DNA of 64,000 nt from Bradyrhizobium sp. KBS0727 (GTDB lineage: Bacteria > Pseudomonadota > Alphaproteobacteria > Rhizobiales > Xanthobacteraceae). This document shows, piece after piece, positions 27,807-36,785 of this stretch. A program made the position numbers and the translations under genes. The stretch lies in contig NZ_CP042176.1 in the NCBI RefSeq assembly GCF_005937885.2, positions 7,125,501 to 7,189,500 of the forward strand, given 5' to 3'. Every line of letters begins with the position of its first letter. Position 1 is the first letter of the stretch. The notes beneath the pieces are model-generated. The model did no database searches. It was not told the DNA's origin and saw nothing but the letters and a program-made list of their open reading frames with translations.

Positions 27807-28769
27807 ATGCCGGATCAGATGCGCAGCTACCTCGACTTCGAAAAACCCGTCGCCGAACTCGAGGCCAAGGTCGACGAGTTGCGCGCGCTCGCCGCAACCG
27901 GCAGCGACATCGGCGACGAGATTTCGCGGATCGAGGACAAGGCGTCGCAGGCGCTGACGGACCTCTACGGCAACCTGACGCCGTGGCAGAAGACGCTGGT
28001 GGCGCGGCATCCGCAGCGGCCGCACTTCACCGATTTCGTCAATGCGCTGATATCCGAATTCACGCCGATGGCGGGCGACCGCAAGTTCGGCGAGGACGAG
28101 GCGCTGATAGGCGGCTTCGGCCGCTTCCGCGGCGAAAGCATCTGCGTCATCGGCCAGGAAAAGGGCGCCACCACCGAGAGCCGTATCAAGCATAATTTCG
28201 GCATGGCGCGTCCCGAAGGCTACCGCAAGGCGGTCCGCCTGATGGAGATGGCCGACCGGTTCGGTATCCCGGTGCTGTCGATCGTCGATTCGGCCGGCGC
28301 CTATCCCGGCATCGGCGCCGAAGAACGCGGACAGGCGGAAGCGATCGCGCGCTCCACCGACGCCTGCCTGTCGCTCGGCGTACCCAATGTCGCGATCGTC
28401 ACCGGCGAAGGCATGTCCGGCGGCGCCATCGCCATTACCACCGCCAACAAGGTGCTGATGTTCGAACACGCAATCTATAGCGTGATCTCGCCGGAGGCGG
28501 CATCCTCGATCCTGTGGCGCGACGGCACCAAGGCCCAGGAAGCCGCGACCAGCATGAAGATCACGGCGCAGGACATGCTGCGATTCGGCGTCATCGACCG
28601 GATCCTGAAGGAGCCCGCGGGCGGCGCCCACCGCGATTCGGCCGCCATGATCGCGGCCACCGGCGATGCCATCGCGCAGGCCTTGGACGACCTCCGCAAC
28701 CTCGATCCGGACGGCGTCCGGCGGCAGCGGCGGCAGAAATTCCTCGATATCGGCCGGAAGCTTGGCTAG
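27807..28769 (+). CDS. accA: acetyl-CoA carboxylase carboxyltransferase subunit alpha
   Basis: The product is 320 residues, starting at the ATG at 27807. The AccA architecture is complete: MRSYLDFEKPVAELEAKVDEL N-terminal helix region, GQEKGATTESRIKHNFGMA near 115-133, DSAGAYPGIGAEERGQAEAI near 160-180, and GEGMSGGAIAI near 195-205. With AccD it transfers the carboxyl group from biotin to acetyl-CoA, making malonyl-CoA for fatty acids. A CTATAT box at 27794-27799 lies so close to the ATG that a leaderless transcript is possible. Confidence 0.98.
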   Translation: MPDQMRSYLDFEKPVAELEAKVDELRALAATGSDIGDEISRIEDKASQALTDLYGNLTPWQKTLVARHPQRPHFTDFVNALISEFTPMAGDRKFGEDEALIGGFGRFRGESICVIGQEKGATTESRIKHNFGMARPEGYRKAVRLMEMADRFGIPVLSIVDSAGAYPGIGAEERGQAEAIARSTDACLSLGVPNVAIVTGEGMSGGAIAITTANKVLMFEHAIYSVISPEAASSILWRDGTKAQEAATSMKITAQDMLRFGVIDRILKEPAGGAHRDSAAMIAATGDAIAQALDDLRNLDPDGVRRQRRQKFLDIGRKLG

Positions 28770-29099
28770 GGGCCACGGGTGCCGATCGAGCCATGAACAT
28801 GGCCATAACACTTTGTTTTAACACCATTTTTTAAGCAAGCCGGGTTCCGATTCGCCCGGAAACGCTCTGGTGCCGCCCGCAAAACCGCCCATTTTTTGTC
28901 AAATCATTGATCTCGGCCGCAATTAGGCCCCGAGCCCGTTCTTTAACTCCTGTTGACCATGCCCACCGTGGAACCGGCCGGCATGGCGGGTACGGGTTGC
29001 GACCAAATGGGCCAAAGGGTAAGATTTTATACATTGGCTTCAGGGCATGACGCTGTGGTTGGGGTGCGAAAATTGCCCGATGGGTGTGGAGCTTAGCCT
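28770..29099. other. intergenic, no gene seen
   Basis: Several short T/A-rich runs (CCATTTTTTAAG, CCCATTTTTTGTC) could serve as a transcript end for accA, but no convincing stem was found. A promoter for the L,D-transpeptidase gene probably lies near 29020-29040 (AAGATTTTATACATTGG), not firmly assigned. Confidence 0.35.
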
Positions 29100-30599
29100 T
29101 TGAAATACCGCTCGCTGGTTCGCGCGCTCGTCACGTCGGTTGCCCTTGCGGGTGCCGGTGTGCTGATGGCCGGCTGCAACAGCGACGAAATCTCCCTCGC
29201 CACCAACGCCAAGGCCAACCAGCCGGTGCCGCCGAAGCTGATCCAGGCGATGGTCGAAAAGGACATGGACCTGAATTCGCCGGTGCTGGTCCGGCTGTTC
29301 AAGCAGGAAGCCGAGCTTGAGGTCTGGAAGCAGGATCGCTCTGGACGCTTTGCGCTGTTGAAGACCTATCCGATCTGCCGCTGGTCGGGCGACCTCGGAC
29401 CCAAGGTCCGCGAAGGCGACCGTCAGGCGCCGGAAGGCTTCTACAATATTTCGCCGGCGCAGATGAATCCGCAGTCGGCCTACTACCTCTCCTTCAACAC
29501 CGGCTATCCCAACGCGTTCGACCGCGCGCTCGGCCGCACCGGTTCGCAGTTGATGGTGCACGGCGATTGCTCCTCGCGCGGTTGCTACGCGATGACCGAC
29601 GAGCAGATCGCGGAAATCTATTCGCTCGGCCGCGAATCGTTTTTTGGCGGCCAGAAATCGTTCCAGCTGCAGGCCTATCCGTTCCGGATGACGCCGATCA
29701 ACATGGCGAAGCATCGCAACAACCCGAACATGCCGTTCTGGAAAATGATCAAGGAAGGCTACGATCATTTCGAGGTGACAAAGCAGGAGCCGAAGGTCGA
29801 TTTCTGCGAAAAGAAATACGTGTTCGATGCCACCCGGGCGCCGAATGCCACGCGTGACCCGGTATTCGACGCCGCCGCCAAATGCCCGGCCTACGCCATC
29901 CCGGAAGAAGTCGCCAACGCCGTGCGCGAGAAGCAGACCACCGATCTCGCCGAGACCACCAAGCTGATTGCCAAGGGAACGCCGGTTGCGCGGATCAATA
30001 CCGGCATCGACGGCGGCATGAACAAGATATTCGCCGCCCGCGTGCCTGACGGCAACACCGGCCTGTCCGAAGGCGGCGACAGCCAGGGCCTGTCGGTGCT
30101 GGCGATGTCGCGCGCACCAGGCACCATTCCTTCGACGGTCAATCCGCCCCGCGCACCGGCTTCGCCGTCCGACAACCTGCTGCAGGGCGCGCCCGAAGAG
30201 CCGAAATTGGCGGCAGCACCGGCGCCGACGGCCGGCCCGACGCGGGTCGCGAACGCCGCTCCGTCTGGGCAATCCGACGGCTTCTTCTCCAGCCTCGCCC
30301 GCAAGGTCGGCATCGGCGGCAGCGCGGATGCGACCGCCACCACCGCAAGCGCACCGCCGCCCGCGAAGCCGAAGGTGATCGAGGCCAAGCGGACTGAACC
30401 GTCGCCGCGCCCGGAAGCGTCAGTACCGAAGACCGCAGCGCCGAAGGTTGCCGCCGTCAAGCCGGCGTTGAAGCCGTCCGTCTCCGATGCGCCGGCGCAA
30501 GCCGCCGCACCTGCACCCTCAGCACCCAGTCAGGTTGCGGGATCAGCGCCGATCATGTCGTCGAACTCGTTCGACAGCCGCTTCGGGGCGATGAAGTAA
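29100..30599 (+). CDS. L,D-transpeptidase family lipoprotein
   Basis: The product is 499 residues from a TTG at 29100, selected because GGAG lies eight bases upstream and the signal MKYRSLVRALVTSVALAGAG begins there. The lipobox is LMAGC (Cys26). A YkuD-like catalytic motif MVHGDCSSRGCYAM at 152-165 gives His154 and nucleophile Cys162. The remaining 200 residues are Ala/Pro-rich low complexity, likely a periplasmic spacer. Such enzymes make 3-3 crosslinks or attach proteins to peptidoglycan. It is a single gene. Confidence 0.9.
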   Translation: MKYRSLVRALVTSVALAGAGVLMAGCNSDEISLATNAKANQPVPPKLIQAMVEKDMDLNSPVLVRLFKQEAELEVWKQDRSGRFALLKTYPICRWSGDLGPKVREGDRQAPEGFYNISPAQMNPQSAYYLSFNTGYPNAFDRALGRTGSQLMVHGDCSSRGCYAMTDEQIAEIYSLGRESFFGGQKSFQLQAYPFRMTPINMAKHRNNPNMPFWKMIKEGYDHFEVTKQEPKVDFCEKKYVFDATRAPNATRDPVFDAAAKCPAYAIPEEVANAVREKQTTDLAETTKLIAKGTPVARINTGIDGGMNKIFAARVPDGNTGLSEGGDSQGLSVLAMSRAPGTIPSTVNPPRAPASPSDNLLQGAPEEPKLAAAPAPTAGPTRVANAAPSGQSDGFFSSLARKVGIGGSADATATTASAPPPAKPKVIEAKRTEPSPRPEASVPKTAAPKVAAVKPALKPSVSDAPAQAAAPAPSAPSQVAGSAPIMSSNSFDSRFGAMK

Positions 30600-30638
30600 G
30601 CGCGAAGCGCTTCCGACAACTGCCACACAAAACTCTCC

Positions 30639-30737
30639 CGTCATGCCCCGCGAAAGCGGGGCATCCAGTAGTCCGTGAATTTGTGGTTATCGCGCCAACG
30701 CGGCGTACTGGATCATCCGCTTTCGCGGATGATGACA
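30639..30737. repeat. palindromic intergenic repeat (family C)
   Basis: CGTCATGCCCCGCGAAAGCGGGGCATCCAG has a reverse partner CTGGATCATCCGCTTTCGCGGATGATGACA. The two hairpins GCCCCGC-GAAA-GCGGGGC and CATCCGC-TTTC-GCGGATG lie after the L,D-transpeptidase gene and could end its transcript. Confidence 0.75.
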
Positions 30738-30993
30738 TCGGTGCGAGATCAAGTCCCGCTCAGGCGTAGCGTTATCAGCAACTTTGCAGCCGTGGATTGC
30801 CCCTGTCAACTTCTTGTCTAGCTGACTTTGAATTGTACTTCCGAATTTCGACCAAGGTAGAGCTGCAAATTCCGCCCCGTGCCTGATCCTAAGAAGTATT
30901 TACCAAGGTTCTGAACGGACAAAAAACCACCCTTACTAAGCCGAGCGAAAGAAATCCCTGCCAATCTGCCTCCAATACAACAAGAGGCAGACA

Positions 30994-31107
30994 ATGTCCC
31001 TGATCATTCGACTCTTCTTCGTCGTGCTGTGTGCTTGTGCTGGCTCCGCTGTCGGCGGCGCACAATTTGTAGACCCGGCGGACTCTTACCAATCAGCGTC
31101 TGAGTAG
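30994..31107 (+). CDS. 37-residue putative secreted peptide
   Basis: The ATG at 30994 follows CAAGAGGCAG. The sequence starts MSLIIRLFFVVLCACAGSAV and ends DPADSYQSASE. It is mostly a signal or membrane segment with a 14-residue polar tail. The next gene starts 12 bases after its stop in the same direction. It is unknown and could be a short leader peptide, but the good ribosome site and tight spacing favour translation. Confidence 0.45.
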   Translation: MSLIIRLFFVVLCACAGSAVGGAQFVDPADSYQSASE

Positions 31108-31119
31108 GGGCGATACGAT

Positions 31120-31617
31120 ATGCCCTTGTTGCGCTTCCTTGGCGTTGTCGGCCCAGCACTTCTGATGTTGCTGTTGGCAGTGAATTGGCTCATGCCCGAG
31201 GCCATTGCCGAACGAACTCACAAAGAAATCCAGAGGCCCGCTATCAGGATTAGTTCAATCGAAAAACTGCCCGAACGGGTAGTTTTCGATACCAGCCTTC
31301 CGCAAAGTGCAATTCCGCCTACGGCAATCCCAACTGCGATAGAGCTTCCTCAATCGGCATTTGCATTCGTGCAGATAACACCAGGCCCATTGCCAGCGTT
31401 CTCAACCTTGGCTGAGACGGTTCCGAAGAAGCCCATTCCTGTAAAACGTGACCCGGCAAGAAAGGTGGCCATCCATCGTGCGCCGCTTCAGGCGCTTACT
31501 GCGGCTATGAAGAATTACAACGCACGTGAAGCGCAACCTAATACGAGACCACCCATCAGGACGACGCTTCTGGACGATATTGCTGGGCGCTTTGGGCAAA
31601 TGTTCAAGGTGAATTGA
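31120..31617 (+). CDS. hypothetical membrane-anchored protein
   Basis: The product is 165 residues; the ATG at 31120 follows GTAGGGGCG. Residues about 3-24 form a membrane anchor or uncleaved signal (MPLLRFLGVVGPALLMLLLA). The rest is predicted extracytoplasmic, Pro-rich, with RISSIEKLPERVVFDTSLP at about 47-65 as its most protein-like block. I have seen similar proteins in Bradyrhizobium but no function is known. It sits in an AT-richer patch next to the 37-residue peptide. Confidence 0.65.
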   Translation: MPLLRFLGVVGPALLMLLLAVNWLMPEAIAERTHKEIQRPAIRISSIEKLPERVVFDTSLPQSAIPPTAIPTAIELPQSAFAFVQITPGPLPAFSTLAETVPKKPIPVKRDPARKVAIHRAPLQALTAAMKNYNAREAQPNTRPPIRTTLLDDIAGRFGQMFKVN

Positions 31618-31619
31618 GG

Positions 31620-32084
31620 TCAGCCGCCATCCGAAAGAGCGGCCTCGTGTTTCCTGACGATCTCTGTCAGCAGATAAAATCGATAGATCAGGTGAAATCC
31701 AACAAAAAGCCAAAAGACCCCGCCGAGCATTGCCCAGATTGAGAATACTCCGACGACGCCCTCGTAGATCATGTACAGGCCGAGAATTCCCATGATGTAT
31801 AGCCCATAAAAGTATGGGAGGAGCCCGAGCAAAGCTAAGAGGAATTTCCGGCTCCGTCGACGCTCAACGGATACAAGAAAATAATAAGTGAAAAGACCTA
31901 CTGAGGCAGCGACGCCACCCAGAACCGGTGCGTATGTGTACAAGTAGTGATCTTGGGGTCTCCCCAATCGGATGAATTCAACGATTCCATAAATCATTGC
32001 GAAAAGAATTGGCACTTCAATTCTGGCTGCGACGACATCTCCCTTCGCACCTTTCAACTCTGGAGCTACCGTGATTTTGTTCAT
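31620..32084 (-). CDS. hypothetical four-span membrane protein
   Basis: The product is 154 residues from the ATG at 32084. Four hydrophobic segments are visible (about 27-40, 52-72, 82-100, 108-132), with VERRRSRKF as a cytosolic loop. The first bases of the gene overlap the end of an integrase remnant (ATGA). There is no family I recognise. Its stop is two bases from the stop of the convergent gene at 31617. Base composition is lower in GC than the core genes. Confidence 0.55.
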   Translation of the reverse strand: MNKITVAPELKGAKGDVVAARIEVPILFAMIYGIVEFIRLGRPQDHYLYTYAPVLGGVAASVGLFTYYFLVSVERRRSRKFLLALLGLLPYFYGLYIMGILGLYMIYEGVVGVFSIWAMLGGVFWLFVGFHLIYRFYLLTEIVRKHEAALSDGG

Positions 32085-32474
32085 TCGATAAATTCCCGCA
32101 TCACCTTGTCGTCGATTGTCTCAGCAGCCAGATGACAGCGGACTCTCGCCAGAATTTCGAAACACGGATTATCTGCCGCAGCATGCCCGCTGAAGTCTTG
32201 CCGTGGCAATGATCCCGCTCACGGTAAGCGATGTAATCATCGATAACGGCTGCGAATAGTTTGGATTCTAGCGGAAGGCCCTGCTCGGCCCTCAGATGTA
32301 CCTGGCCGAAGCCAAAAGCCGAATGCGGGCATCGAAAATGCCCTCTCGCTTGAAAAGCGTGAGCCTGCCATCTTCAAGATAGCGAGCGCCTTCTATCCGT
32401 GATGCCCCTGAAGAACAGCAAGCACCACCAGGATCGAAAGCATTCCAATTATTGTGGGGCGTTAGTCGCCCCAC
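32081..32474 (-). pseudogene. N-terminal remnant of a phage-type integrase, frameshifted
   Basis: Reading down the minus strand, three frames give successive pieces of one integrase N-terminal region. First comes ARYLEDGRLTLFKREGIFDA then RIRLLASARYI and a stop near 32292. Next, in another frame, AAVIDDYIAYRERDHCHGKT and SAGMLRQIIRVSKFWRE. A third frame gives LAAETIDDKVMREFIE with a stop at 32081-32083. These blocks match the order of the SAM-like core-binding domain in rhizobial tyrosine integrases; the catalytic domain is absent. Frameshifts near 32285 and 32125 and a truncation at 32084 make it non-functional. Confidence 0.65.
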
Positions 32475-32494
32475 TAAGTTATTGAAATGGCTAG

Positions 32495-35332
32495 CTAAGC
32501 GTACCGGCCGTGGCAGTGCTTATACTTCTTGCCGGAGTTGCACGGACAATCCTCGTTGCGGCCGACCTTGCCCCAGCTTGCGGGGTTGTTCGGATCACGG
32601 TCGGCGGCAGCCGCCTGAGGCACCAGCGAGGCGCTGGCGAACGCCATCTCGTCTTCGCCGGTATTGGGATCGAGCTTGTGCGCTTCCATCAGCGGCAAGG
32701 GCGGCTGCTGCTCTTCCGGCGGCACGATTTCGACCCGCATCAACTGCGCCGTCACTGCCTCGCGCAAATGCGCGATCATCGCCTCGAACAGGCTGAACGC
32801 CTCCGACTTGTATTCCTGCAACGGATCGCGCTGGCCGTAGCCGCGCAGGCCGATCACCTGGCGCAGGTGGTCGAGCATGATCAGATGCTCGCGCCAGAGG
32901 TGATCGAGCGTCTGCAGCAAAATGGTCTTCTCGACGTAGCGCATCACGTCGGGGCCCCATTGCGCGACCTTCGCCGCCATGTGCTCGTCGACGTGCTTCT
33001 CGATACGCGACAGCAATTCCTCGTCGGCGATGCCTTCTTCCTTGGCCCAGGCGTCGACCGGCAGGTCGATGTCGAGCACGCGCTTCAATTCGTCCTTCAG
33101 TCCGGCGACGTCCCACTGCTCGGCATAGGCATGCTCGGGCACGTGCTTGGCGACGACGTCCTCGACGAAAGCGTGGCGCATGTCGGCGACGGTCTCGGCG
33201 ACGCTGTCGTCCTTCATCAGGTCGATGCGCTGGTCGAAGATCACCTTGCGCTGGTCGTTCTGGACGTTGTCGAACTTGAGCAGGTTCTTGCGGATGTCGA
33301 AGTTGCGGGCCTCGACCTTCTGCTGCGCCTTCTCCAGCGCCTTGTTGATCCAGGGATGGATGATCGCCTCACCCTCTTTCAGGCCGAGCCGCGTCAGCAT
33401 GGAGTCGAGCCGGTCGGATCCGAAGATCCGCATCAGGTCGTCTTCCAGCGACAGGAAGAACTTGGAGCGGCCGGGATCGCCCTGGCGGCCGGAGCGGCCG
33501 CGGAGCTGGTTGTCGATGCGGCGGGATTCATGCCGTTCCGAGCCGATGATATAGAGGCCGCCCGGCTTCCTGATGGTCTTCGCGGGCTTGCCGCCCTTGG
33601 CGGGTTCGATCTCGACCTGGTCCTCGGCCTTCAGCACGATCTCGCGGAAACGCTCGACGTCGGCCTTGATGAGCTCGATCTTGGCGGCCTTCTCGACCTC
33701 GTCGGTAATCCCGGCGGTCTCGTGCAGGATCCGCATATCGAGCGAACCGCCGAGCTTGATGTCGGTACCGCGGCCGGCCATGTTGGTCGCGATCGTGATC
33801 GCGCCGGGGACGCCGGCTTCGGCGACGATATAGGCTTCCTGTTCGTGGAAGCGCGCGTTCAGCACCGCAAACAGCTTGGCCGGCTTGCCGGCCCGGGCCG
33901 CGGCATAGAGCTTGTCCATGCCGGATTCCGCGCCGAAATCGATCTGCTTGTAGCCGTGCTTCTTGAGGTATTCGGCGATCACTTCCGACTTCTCGATCGA
34001 AGCGGTGCCGACCAGCACCGGCTGCAGCCGCGCATTGGCGCGTTCGATCTCCGCCAGAATCGCGGCGTATTTCTCGTTCTGGGTCCGGTAGACCTCGTCG
34101 TCCTCATCCAGACGCGCGATGTTCACATTGGTCGGGATCTCCACGACCTCGAGCTTGTAGATGTCGAACAATTCGTCGGCTTCGGTCAGCGCCGTACCGG
34201 TCATGCCGGCGAGCTTTTCGTACATCCGGAAATAATTCTGGAAGGTGATCGAGGCCAGCGTCTGGTTTTCCGGCTGGACCTGGACGTGCTCCTTGGCTTC
34301 CAGCGCCTGGTGCAGGCCCTCGGAATAACGGCGGCCCTGCATCATGCGGCCGGTGAACTCGTCGATGATGACAACTTCGCCGTCGCGGACGATGTAGTCC
34401 TTGTCGCGATTGAACAGCGAGTGGGCGCGCAGCGCCTGGTTGATGTGATGCACGACGGAGACGTTCTCGACGTCGTAGAGCGTTTCACCCTTGAGCTGGC
34501 CGGCGTCGCGCAGCAGCGTCTCGATCTTCTCCATGCCGGCTTCGGTCAGCGTCACAGTGCGCTGCTTCTCGTCGACGTCGTAATCGGTCTTGTCGAGCTT
34601 GGGCAGGAAGGTGTCGATGGTGTTGTAGAATTCCGAGCGGTCGTCGAGCGGGCCGGAAATGATCAGCGGCGTGCGCGCCTCGTCGATCAGGATCGAGTCG
34701 ACTTCGTCGACGATGGCGTAGAAGTGGCTGCGCTGGACCATGTCCTCGAGCCGGTACTTCATGTTGTCGCGCAGATAGTCGAAACCGTATTCGTTGTTGG
34801 TGCCGTAGGTGATGTCGCAGGCGTAGGAGTTCTTGCGCTCGGCATCGTCGAGGCCGTGGACGATCACGCCGGTGGTCATGCCGAGGAAGCTGTAGATCTG
34901 GCCCATCCATTCGGAGTCGCGCTTGGCGAGGTAGTCGTTGACGGTGACGACGTGGACGCCCTTGCCGGCGAGCGCGTTGAGGTACACCGCGAGCGTCGCG
35001 ACCAGCGTCTTGCCTTCACCGGTCTTCATCTCGGCGATGTCGCCCTCGTGCAGCACCATGCCGCCGATCAGCTGGACGTCGAAATGGCGCTGGCCGAGGG
35101 TGCGCTTGGCGGCCTCGCGCACGGTGGCGAAGGCCGGGACCAGGATGTCGTCGAGCGTCTTGCCGTCGGCGAGTTGCTGGCGGAATTCGGCGGTTCGGGC
35201 CTTCAGCGCCTCGTCCGACAACGCGGCGAGCTCGGGCTCAAGCGCGTTGATGGCGTTGACGCGGGACTGATATCCCTTCACCCGCCGGTCGTTGGCGGAG
35301 CCGAAAAACTTGCGGGCGAGCGCGCCGATCAT
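32495..35332 (-). CDS. secA: preprotein translocase ATPase SecA
   Basis: The product is 945 residues from the ATG at 35332. Walker A MKTGEGKT lies near 102-109, with motif II in IVDEVDSILIDEART near 208-222. NMAGRGTDIKLGG and QLRGRSGRQGDPGRSKFFLS mark the second nucleotide domain. The C-terminus ends in the Zn-binding CPCNSGKKYKHCHG that contacts SecB and ribosomes. SecA drives Sec-dependent export through SecYEG. It is divergent from a secreted parvulin, itself a probable client. Confidence 0.99.
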   Translation of the reverse strand: MIGALARKFFGSANDRRVKGYQSRVNAINALEPELAALSDEALKARTAEFRQQLADGKTLDDILVPAFATVREAAKRTLGQRHFDVQLIGGMVLHEGDIAEMKTGEGKTLVATLAVYLNALAGKGVHVVTVNDYLAKRDSEWMGQIYSFLGMTTGVIVHGLDDAERKNSYACDITYGTNNEYGFDYLRDNMKYRLEDMVQRSHFYAIVDEVDSILIDEARTPLIISGPLDDRSEFYNTIDTFLPKLDKTDYDVDEKQRTVTLTEAGMEKIETLLRDAGQLKGETLYDVENVSVVHHINQALRAHSLFNRDKDYIVRDGEVVIIDEFTGRMMQGRRYSEGLHQALEAKEHVQVQPENQTLASITFQNYFRMYEKLAGMTGTALTEADELFDIYKLEVVEIPTNVNIARLDEDDEVYRTQNEKYAAILAEIERANARLQPVLVGTASIEKSEVIAEYLKKHGYKQIDFGAESGMDKLYAAARAGKPAKLFAVLNARFHEQEAYIVAEAGVPGAITIATNMAGRGTDIKLGGSLDMRILHETAGITDEVEKAAKIELIKADVERFREIVLKAEDQVEIEPAKGGKPAKTIRKPGGLYIIGSERHESRRIDNQLRGRSGRQGDPGRSKFFLSLEDDLMRIFGSDRLDSMLTRLGLKEGEAIIHPWINKALEKAQQKVEARNFDIRKNLLKFDNVQNDQRKVIFDQRIDLMKDDSVAETVADMRHAFVEDVVAKHVPEHAYAEQWDVAGLKDELKRVLDIDLPVDAWAKEEGIADEELLSRIEKHVDEHMAAKVAQWGPDVMRYVEKTILLQTLDHLWREHLIMLDHLRQVIGLRGYGQRDPLQEYKSEAFSLFEAMIAHLREAVTAQLMRVEIVPPEEQQPPLPLMEAHKLDPNTGEDEMAFASASLVPQAAAADRDPNNPASWGKVGRNEDCPCNSGKKYKHCHGRYA

Positions 35333-35679
35333 GCCAATTCCTGCCTTTGCCGTGCTTGCGTTTGAGCCGTGACGTGGTCCACCAGGTTGCCTATCAACTC
35401 ACCGTGACGCGCCGCGGCTAACTCCCCTGTCGAGGGGGTCATCCGCCTAGTGAGTGGGAATTAAGCAATCCAAGGTTCAACGGCAAAAACCGCAGCAAAA
35501 TAAGCTTAATACCGTTGATAGGTTCCGGCAGAGATATGGCTGGGCCGGAGGGTTGTCAACGCTAGCCGTATGTCAAGGAATTCATCATTTTGACAGACTT
35601 TTCGCGTTGCCAAGCCCTCACGATTGGGCGAGTGTCCCGGCGCCTTTGGCGTTCCCCTTCTTCAAGACAAGGATTTTGC
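35333..35679. other. divergent promoter region of secA and the parvulin gene
   Basis: About 350 bases separate the two divergent starts. No ORF or RNA gene stands out. An AT-richer stretch (AAGCAATCCAAGGTTC to TTAATACCGTTGATAGG, about 35463-35522) is the likeliest promoter zone, but no consensus pair was assigned. Confidence 0.4.
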
Positions 35680-36633
35680 ATGACCTCCTCGTTCCCGGAA
35701 ACGAAAACCGGCCTGCGCTTCGGCTTGGCCGCCCTGGCCGTGACCGGCTGCCTGGCCGCGCTTTTGGCCGCCGGCCCGGTCCGCGCCGAGGACAATCCCG
35801 TTCTCGCCAAGGTCAACGGCGTGGAGATCCGCCAGAGCGACGTCGCGCTTGCCGAAGAGGAACTCGGCCCCAGCCTCGCGCAGATGGACCCGGCCACCAA
35901 GAAGGACAACGTGCTGTCCTTCTTGATCGACCTGAGGATCGTCGCCAAGGCCGCCGAGGACAAGAAGGTCGAGAATTCCGAGGACTTCAAGCGGCGGATG
36001 TCGTTCACGCGCAGCCGTCTCCTGATGGACAGCCTGCTGGCCACCGAAGGCAAGGCCGCGACCACCGATGAGGCCATGAAGAAGGTCTATGAGGAGGCCT
36101 CCAAGCAGATCACCGGCGAACTGGAAGTTCATGCCCGCCACATCCTGGTCGAGACCGAGGACGAGGCCAAGGCGATCAAGGCCGAGCTGGACAAGGGCGC
36201 GGATTTCGCCGAGCTGGCCAAGAAGAAGTCCAAGGATCCCGGCGCGTCCGACGGCGGCGACCTCGGCTTCTTCACCAAGGAGCAGATGGTGCCGGAATTC
36301 TCCGCCGTCGCCTTCACGCTCGATCCCGGCAAGATCTCCGATCCCGTCAAGTCCCAGTTCGGCTGGCATATCATCAAGGTCGAGGAAAAGCGCAGCCGCA
36401 AGGCGCCCGATTTCGAGCAGGTCAAGGCGCAGATCGAGACCTATGTGACGCGCAAGGCGCAGGCCGAATACGTCGGAAAGCTGCGGGAAGCGGCCAAGAT
36501 CGAGCGCATGGACAAGCCGGCCGAGACCGCCGCGAAGCCGGATGCGCCCAAGCCTGAAACCGTCAAGCCTGAAACGGCCCCGGCGAAGCCCGACGCGGCG
36601 AAGGATTCCAAGATGGCGCCGGCGAAGAAGTAA
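35680..36633 (+). CDS. periplasmic parvulin-type peptidyl-prolyl isomerase
   Basis: The product is 317 residues; the ATG at 35680 begins MTSSFPETKTGLRFG and AAGG lies upstream. The signal peptide ends PVRAE. The N-terminal SurA-like helical region covers about 37-140, with a PpiC domain at about 150-243 (VHARHILVETEDEAKAI, SKDPGASDGGDLGFF, QFGWHIIKVEE). The C-terminal 45 residues are a Lys/Pro/Ala tail. It assists folding of exported and outer-membrane proteins. It lies next to secA, fitting an export role. Confidence 0.94.
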   Translation: MTSSFPETKTGLRFGLAALAVTGCLAALLAAGPVRAEDNPVLAKVNGVEIRQSDVALAEEELGPSLAQMDPATKKDNVLSFLIDLRIVAKAAEDKKVENSEDFKRRMSFTRSRLLMDSLLATEGKAATTDEAMKKVYEEASKQITGELEVHARHILVETEDEAKAIKAELDKGADFAELAKKKSKDPGASDGGDLGFFTKEQMVPEFSAVAFTLDPGKISDPVKSQFGWHIIKVEEKRSRKAPDFEQVKAQIETYVTRKAQAEYVGKLREAAKIERMDKPAETAAKPDAPKPETVKPETAPAKPDAAKDSKMAPAKK

Positions 36634-36665
36634 ATCGACTTCGCGATCGGTTTTCAGTATTGAGA

Positions 36666-36760
36666 CGTCATGCCCGGCCTTGTGCCGGGCATCCACGTCT
36701 TAAGACCTTCACTGATGGGTGCTGAAGACGTGGATGGCCGGGTCAAGCCCGGCCATGACG
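36666..36760. repeat. palindromic intergenic repeat (family D)
   Basis: CGTCATGCCCGGCCTTGTGC, then CGGGCATCCACGTCTT, followed after a spacer by the inverse GACGTGGATGGCCGGG and CCCGGCCATGACG. The same modules recur at 56359-56485 and 59590-59726. It lies between the parvulin and argJ. Confidence 0.8.
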
Positions 36761-36785
36761 ATCCCCACGTTTTTGGATTTTGCCC

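Noticed and set aside
32510..35365. A 951-codon plus-strand frame across secA.
   Set aside because: Antisense shadow of secA, His/Leu/Val-rich, no recognisable domain.
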